Source: Tilletia caries
Taxonomy: Eukaryota; Basidiomycota; Exobasidiomycetes; Tilletiales; Tilletiaceae
DNA: 64,000 nucleotides
Assembly (NCBI GenBank): GCA_032718865.1
Contig: JALUTQ010000045.1
Location: forward strand, 434,001 to 498,000
Direction of reading: 5' to 3'
This document shows positions 57,798 to 64,000 of this stretch, piece after piece (within the stretch, counting starts at the first letter, position 1; each line of letters opens with the position of its first letter). Under the pieces are notes generated by a model, which saw nothing but the letters and a program-made list of their open reading frames with translations, was not told the DNA's origin and did not search any database. The position numbers were made by a program, and so were the translations under genes.

Positions 57798-58768
57798 GCC
57801 CATCGTCTGTCGATACCAGACGACCTTCGTCTCCTTTCCGACCCTCTGAATTTCTTTCGGCAACGCTCCTTGTCTTTCCCGTGCGAGTGCTCGCACATAT
57901 GCGCATCGTGTCACTCTGCCTGTTGATCTGGCTTCTCTGTGTATAAAGTATGAAATCCAAGCAACCAATATTGTTACACATCTGCTGTACAGGCGCGCAC
58001 CGCAGCGGCAGGGCTGGACGCTGGCCGCCTGGCCCGCTGGCGACGCTGCCTCTCGCGTTGCCTATGTACCGGCTACCTGCGCCGTCAGTCGTGTGCTTGT
58101 GATCGGACTTAAGGAGACAGGTGGAAAGAGTCTGACGAGTGACGAGTGACGAGTGACGAGGTCTTGGAAGTGTCTGAGACGCCACGAGACTTTAGAGAGA
58201 GAAGCACAAGCAAGCACGAACGCAGCGAGATCTCCCCAGAGTGAGTGAGTGAGTGAGTGAGTGAGGCTGCACTGATCCGCTCTCTTTCAGCTTCCACTCG
58301 CCTTCCCGCCGCCTTCCCTCCATACACACACATCCCTGCTTACCACTGTCCCGGAACACGTGGAGCGGCTGCCCATCCCGCTCGCGCCCTCATCGTCCCC
58401 GTCGCAAATATCGAGTCTCCACACAGAAATACATAAAAGAAGGAAGCTCCTGTCGGAGGTCGGCCCTGCAGTCCGCACGCATTTCAGTGCCACCCACTTC
58501 TTCTTCGCTCTTCTGGAAACAGCCGCGCTCTTACCGTCTCCGTCTCCGTACACGCCGTCTACGTCTACGTCCGCGTCTCGATCATCTGGTTGGCCTGGTC
58601 TGCTAACCGTGCCACCGTTCGCCGCCCACTTCGTTCCACACGAGGGGAAAAAAAAGCGGTCTGAGCTCAGGTCCACTACCGCACCTTCCATCTACCCTGC
58701 TCCTTGCAGCCTCGATACAGGAGGCCTGCTTCTCTCTCTACAACCCGCTCCCCTCTCGATAGGCAGCC
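57798..58768. other. Intergenic region with short tandem repeats
   Basis: It contains (CGAGTGA)n at ~58136-58160 and (GAGT)n at ~58240-58264. From about 58265 to the ATG at 58769 it is C/T-rich, as expected for promoter and 5' UTR of the kinase gene. Confidence 0.5.
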
Positions 58769-61700
58769 ATGGCGTCCCAGGCATCCGTCCGGTCCTCAGG
58801 CGTCTCCTCCTCGTCGCCATCGTCACCAACCTCGGCCCCGTCGGTAGCCCCTCAGCCGACCGCGGCACCCTTCCTCCCCGGTCTTAACTTTAACCTCGAC
58901 TTCGGCTCCGGTCTGGAGGAGTCATGGGACTCACCCTCGGTGCTAGCTCCAAAAGCAGAGGCCGCAGACTCGACTCCCAAGGCAGCGCCAGCGACTCCAG
59001 CACCTGCACCTGCACCTGAACCTGCATCAACCTCAGCGACAACTCCATCTCTCGCGCATTCTTCAGCCTCTACAGAATCCACACCAGCAGAGGCAGCCGC
59101 ACAACCACCTGCATCGGCTATGGAAGCATTGTCGGATGAGTTCGTCTCAGGTGGATCTTCTACAGACTCAAAAGCAGCCGGCACCACCGTGAAGTCGTCG
59201 AGGGCCAATCCGGCCAATTTGCAAACCAAGCAACAGCCACAACCCCCGAACGAGGACTCATCCACATCTTCGGCTACCACCCCAATTGCTTCCGCCAAGG
59301 AGCCATCGGCGCCTCGACTCCCCAGCGCGGCCCCTGGCGTGTCTGGAAACAGCAGCGGCGACAGCACCGCAAAGAGCTCCTCTTCACACCAGTCTTCTGC
59401 ACCTGCTCCTCATGCACGGCAGAGAAGTCTAGCCGACGCGCCCGCCTCTCGAGCGGCCCCGCTGGCATCTCCACAGTTGCCGTCGACCCCCACCAGCCGA
59501 AAGCCTTCTTCAGGTGCGTCCGGGCTGACCTCGCCGACCTCACCTGTCAGCAATGGTAGCATCGTATCGCCACAGTCTCCGTCCGTCTCTGCCAAGGAAG
59601 GCAACTCGGGCCCCAAGGACAAGAAGTGGAAGCAAATACTCAAGTTTGGCAGCATGTCTCGCAAGAGCTCGTCCAACCTGGCTGCCATGGCCGCTTCGTC
59701 CGCGGACCAGACGCCACCACCTCCGATGCCGAGCGGCCAGCCTACCATCGTGTCACCCTCTTCAGAACTGCATTCGTTCGCGCCGATCACGGGCAGCACC
59801 GTCGTTGCTGATCCAGCTTCGCTCTCGAATGACTCCTCGAGCTCCGATCGCGGGAACCAACTCGAGGTGAACGGACTGCCCGCCAATGGAAACCGCAACC
59901 ACGCCTCTGCTTCCTCGCAGAACCGAAGCGCTAAGACGTCGCCAAATGCAAAGTCGGGCTCGGCGCAGGACAACACCCTGGTGGTTCCCGGTTCTTCACA
60001 GAACGGTGCGGAGGCTCAGGGCAACGAGCCGGCTGGTCCCAGCGGCAGCGGTGGTAGCTTCGCCCAGCGTCTTCTTCGTCGCGTGTCCAGTGCACCTGAT
60101 GCCAACAAGCTCGCCAACGGGCAAAATGCGTCGGGTGGGGCAAGTACAGGCAGCAAGGCGAATGCTGGCGGTGCCTACCCACCATCCACCAGCCGCAGCC
60201 GCGGTAATGGTGCCAGCGGCGGGGCTGGCAGTCGTGACGGTGGCAATGGAGCCCATCCGCGCAACACCCCCGGATCGAGCAAGAACTCGTCTGCCGAGCG
60301 AGAGCGCGAGCGCGAAGTCCTTGCCAACGCCGGCGAGGGCTTCTTCCCCGGCTCGCCCATCCAGATGGACGCCAGCGCGACGAGCTACAGTTCGAAGGAC
60401 TTTGAGCGTGCGCGGGTGAACTCGACCAAGTCCGGTTCGGGCGGGACGCCGAAGCGGGATAAGGGTGGGCTGGGCGGGATCGTCTTTCCCGGCAGTGGTG
60501 GCGGTGCCGGGTCGTCTGGCTCGGGTAAGAAGGACTCGGCGGGGCGGAAAAGTTCGCAGCAGAACTTGCTCAACCCGCCGAAGAGCTCTGCTAATTTGCA
60601 GAGCTCGGTGTCTGGGGGTGAGATTGCGAATGGTGGTCAGAATGGGACTGGTACGCAGGGCAGGTTCCGACGTACCTACAGTGCGAACAGCATCAAGGTG
60701 CGCGATGTTGAGGTTGGGCCTAACAGTTTTGTCAAGGTCAAGATGCTCGGCAAGGGTGATGTTGGCAAGGTATACCTTGTGCGGGAGAAGAAGTCGGATC
60801 GGTTGTATGCCATGAAAGGTGAGTTGTCTCTTCTGATATGGGCAAGCGGCGGTGTTCACTGATGCTATGGTCCTGTTCTTTTCTTCCCAGTCCTGTCGAA
60901 GAAGGAGATGCTCAAGCGAAACAAGGTCAAGCGCGTCATGGCCGAGCAAGAGATCCTGGCGACGTCGAACCACCCGTTCATCGTGACGCTGTTCCACTCG
61001 TTCCAGTCGGAGGACTACCTGTACCTGTGCATGGAATACTGCATGGGCGGGGAGTTCTTCCGTGCGCTGCAGACGCGGCCGGGGAAGTGTCTCAGCGAGG
61101 ACGATGCGAAGTTTTATGCGGCTGAGGTCACGGCTGCGTTGGAGTATTTGCACCTGATGGGGTTCATTTACCGGGATCTTAAGCCTGAGAGTGAGTTTTG
61201 TGCCTCCCCTCTTTTTGCTCTGTGCGATGGAGGCTGACTGAGCTGAATCGTCCCAACCTGTGACACCCCCCGACAGACATTCTGTTACATCAGTCCGGCC
61301 ACGTGATGCTGTCCGATTTCGACCTTTCGGCGCGAGCGACGCAGCGGGGCGGAGCGCCTGCGATGATCCGGCAAGATTCACCGAACTCGGCTCCGCTGCT
61401 GGACACGCGCAGCTGCATTGCTGATCTGCGGACGAACAGCTTTGTGGGCACGGAGGAGTACATTGCGCCTGAGGTGATCAAGGGCTGTGGACATACGAGT
61501 GCGGTGGACTGGTGGACTTTGGGTATCTTGATTTATGAGATGATTGTGAGTTTTAAGGAGGAGGGAGGAGGGGAGAGAGAGAGAGAGTGTGTGTGTGTAC
61601 TGACGAAACGTGGATTGTGTGACTACAGTTTGCGACGACGCCGTTCAAGGGCACGTCGCGGAATCAGACGTTCTCGAACGTGCTGCGGAACGAGGTGCCG

Positions 61701-62171
61701 TTCCCGGAAGGCACGCCGATCTCGTCGATGGGCAAGTCGCTGATCCGCAAGCTACTCATCAAGGACGAGCTGCACCGACTGGGTTCGCAGTCCGGTGCGA
61801 GCGAGATCAAGTCGCACAAGTGGTTTGCTCCGCTGAGCTGGGGTCTGCTGCGGAACTCGACGCCGCCGATCGTGCCTGCGTACAGCAATGGGCTGGATGC
61901 GATTAATTTCCGGTCGGTGCGGGAGAGTAAGAGTTTGAATCTGGACCGGCAGGGTGGGTTGCAGTCTGCTGCTGAGCAGCCGCCGGCGTATAACAACAAT
62001 AACAAGGACGGTAGCGGTGGTGAAGGGACGGGGACGGCGAAGGGTGGAGAGATTAAGGCGGGTGCGGGCAAGCCTGGTGTTGCGGATGAGGATGGGGATG
62101 CGGTTTCTTCGAATCCGTTCAGTGGGTTTTCTTCGATTACGCGGTTCCATCCGGAGGACGAGTACTATTGA
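58769..62171 (+). CDS. NRC-2/Fpk1-type AGC protein kinase
   Basis: Exons 58769-60818, 60891-61190, 61277-61545 and 61629-62171 (introns 72, 86 and 83 bp) give 1053 aa. The first ~640 residues are Ser/Ala/Pro/Gly-rich and disordered. The kinase domain (~653-965) has [12 protein letters not shown] (P-loop), YAMK (ATP lysine), YRDLKPEN (catalytic loop) and DFDLS in place of DFG, as usual for this family. An insertion of ~30 residues lies before [24 protein letters not shown] follows the family pattern, and the C-terminal [12 protein letters not shown] resembles an AGC hydrophobic motif. Relatives are Neurospora NRC-2 and yeast Fpk1/Fpk2, which phosphorylate lipid flippases and set membrane asymmetry. 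Plasma-membrane association is inferred. Confidence 0.88.
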
Positions 62172-63516
62172 GTCCAGGGAGGGGAATAGACGACCCGGGC
62201 AGCTTGGGAAGGGCAGCTTCTTTCCTGCCCAGATGGACATTCAACCCCCCCCGGCCCCCGTACCACCGGTCTCTACCTGCCGCTTCGGAGACATCAAAAT
62301 TGGGGTGCGCCACGCCTCCAACCTCCAACCTCGAGGCTCGAGTGTCAAGGGAGGATGGATCTTCGTTGCCTGGCGCACCACAAGTTTATCCTTTGCTCCC
62401 CCAAAATACGCACATCATCACCCACACAAACGGACACACACGAATCTCCTCTTCCCGTCCTTTCTTTTCTCTCGCTCTCTGTCTCTCTCCGTCTTCATTT
62501 TTCTTCATCTTCCTTCCTCAGATCCTGGATATTCATAGGTCTAAACCCCCTTCCCACATTCGCTTCATGAACTCCTCTCTCTCCCTCTCCCTCTTCCTCT
62601 CTCTCTTTCTCTCTCGTCTTTATGGCCGTCTTCGCTGGTCTCCCCAATTCCTCCCTCCCTTTCCCCCGTTGTCTTGCGTCTGTGTGTCGATCGTGACCGT
62701 GACTTTCCCTTCTTGACCGCTTTGGCCTTTGACGCTGTCTCTCTCTCTCGCTTTCCTTTGTTTCTTCCTTACGTCTCTTTTCTCCCGCCCCGCTCTCACT
62801 ACCCTCGTCCCCAATCGTTCGTTCGTTCGTCCGTTCTCCCATCGCGCGCGAATCATTCTTCCATCCCTTTCTGACCTCCCTTTACACATCGATTTCGTCC
62901 GGCGCGGGCGAGCAAGGATGAGGCGATGAGGCGATGAGGTGGCTTTGTCTGGCCGACAAGGGGGTCAACAAAGGGAAGGAAGTTGCCAGGGTTCTGACTT
63001 CTGGGCGCTTGTGCTGGACCCGGAGTCTTGCGCTTGGGTTTGTGGAGTCTGGCTGGGTGTGGGGTGGCCACGTGGTGAGGCTGAGACCCTGTGAGCTGCT
63101 GATGTGAGACTTTTCAAAGTGGTGAGTCTGAGTGTGGTCTCCGCTGTGCGGAGATGTGGCGGGTGGCCCCAAGGGCCCAGCCACTCTGTGTGAAGTGAGC
63201 AGTTAAGGCAGGCAGCCCATATGGAAGCAAGGCGGCTTTCTCCCCCTCATCAACAACAGCAAGCAGTCTGCAATCTTCAGCTCGAGCTCCAGGCGTGCGT
63301 CAACTGTGCTTCTGGCGAACGCAACCCCCGGGGGATACTGAGCAAAAATACAGACAAGCCGGAGTCTCACCGAACATACGGACCGACGGACGGACAGCGC
63401 GTCTGCACTCTGCAGCCCTTCGGATCCCTCGAATTTTGACGGCCCTATTCACTCGACTGTGTGGGTAGCCGACGCCCCGCCCGGTTGCGTACTCGTATAC
63501 CCCCGACTGGATCCCC
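62172..63516. other. 3' flank of the kinase gene and intergenic region
   Basis: 62400-62880 is strongly pyrimidine-rich with CTCTCTCT runs. 62880-63516 has no recognisable exon. Confidence 0.45.
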
Positions 63517-63675
63517 TCACGCCCCCCCCCCCCTCTCTCTCTCGCTATCTATCCCCCAGCGCATCGCCGCTTCCTCAGCCGGCAAATATCCCTGAACCCC
63601 CGTCTCTCGGCCGCTACCCCCATCCGACCCGTGCAGCGAGCGAGCCAGCGACCCCTCTGCGCAACTCTCAGCGAA

Positions 63676-63721
<46 letters not shown>

Positions 63722-64000
63722 CGCTGCTCGCCTTCGCGCCCTCGGATGCGATCCCGAAACAGTCGCATTTCATCGTCGAAATAAGGAGGCAAAGGTGGCC
63801 TTGACCGCCTCTCGTAGCGCCCTCGATCCACAGCACTACTTCCATTTTCGTTCCAACCCGCCTTCTTATCTCGCCCTGATCTCAGAGAACACGACACGAC
63901 ACGACACGACACGACACGACAGCGCGGCAGAATCGACGAGCGTTCCTCTTCCCGAATCCTCCCCCGCCCGCCCGCCCCCGCTTTACTTCCCGCACACACA
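63517..64000. other. Microsatellite-containing window edge
   Basis: Contains a hexanucleotide (TCGTCC)n tract at ~63678-63720, which reads as Asp-Glu repeats on the minus strand, and an (ACGAC)n tract at 63891-63920. A 160-codon minus-strand frame spans both, but nothing outside the repeats resembles a protein. It may be part of a gene that continues beyond the window. Confidence 0.35.

Noticed and set aside
40583..58264. (CTCA)n and (GAGT)n tracts as possible telomere-like or CRISPR-type repeats
   Set aside because: Simple microsatellites; there are no spacers, no unit over 8 bp and no telomeric TTAGGG. CRISPR is not expected in a fungal nuclear genome.
59996..61381. 461-codon minus-strand frame opposite the kinase gene
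   Set aside because: An antisense shadow caused by high GC at third positions. It has no domain, and the plus strand holds a clear kinase with introns.
41346..62171. Functional cluster of FMP27 and the Fpk-type kinase
   Set aside because: Both families concern membrane lipids, but they are 5 kb apart with unrelated genes between, on the same strand but not co-transcribed; chance adjacency is as likely.
63517..63999. 160-codon minus-strand frame with Asp-Glu repeats as a gene
   Set aside because: Most of its character comes from two microsatellites; no start context or domain. Kept only as a repeat-containing region.

Overview
This window is eukaryotic nuclear DNA from a filamentous or dimorphic fungus, most likely a basidiomycete. 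The spliced genes have short introns, mostly about 55-85 bp and often GTGAGT...CAG. A KDZ/Plavaka-type transposase gene, a very large FMP27-type lipid-transfer gene and an NRC-2/Fpk1 kinase also fit. GC-rich coding sequence leaves long antisense shadow frames, which I left out. I cannot name the species.

Layout. 1-2529 holds palindromic and tandem repeats and no convincing gene. 2530-4486 holds the 3' part of an ER Hsp40 (Scj1-like) gene whose J-domain is not visible. It converges on a minus-strand SSUH2-like gene (5153-7568). 8428-18957 is a transposon nest: two copies of a 1639-bp TIR element lie inverted about 390 bp apart. The left copy is split by a 6.86-kb LTR retrotransposon of Ty3/Gypsy type, and the right copy preserves the empty site. 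After a gene-poor stretch come a four-exon GH16-like/acyltransferase-3 membrane protein (20642-24589), an 865-bp MITE (25158-26022), and a RAD54/RDH54-like pseudogene (about 26500-27680, minus).

An intact 11-exon KDZ/Plavaka-type transposase gene follows (29254-33375, minus). It is divergently paired with an intact seven-exon gene of unknown function (33742-35712, plus). A decayed ERK-type MAP-kinase fragment lies at 36970-37290. 37291-41345 is repeat-rich and includes a tRNA-derived Pol III-like sequence between short inverted repeats.

The right third is a housekeeping-type block. It contains an 11-exon FMP27/BLTP2 (Hobbit/SABRE)-type bridge lipid-transfer protein of 3903 aa (41346-53742), a candidate XLF/Nej1 end-joining factor (54050-55732, minus), a divergent von Willebrand A-domain protein with a complete MIDAS (56105-57797), and an NRC-2/Fpk1-type AGC kinase (58769-62171). 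FMP27-type proteins (bulk lipid transfer at contact sites) and Fpk-type kinases (lipid flippase activation) both act on membrane lipid distribution, but I see no evidence that their adjacency is functional.

The left 40 kb therefore looks like an accessory, transposon-rich compartment with broken host-gene fragments, next to a conserved gene block. Exon boundaries were called by eye from splice signals. For the spliced genes listed, reading phase closes across every junction unless stated otherwise.
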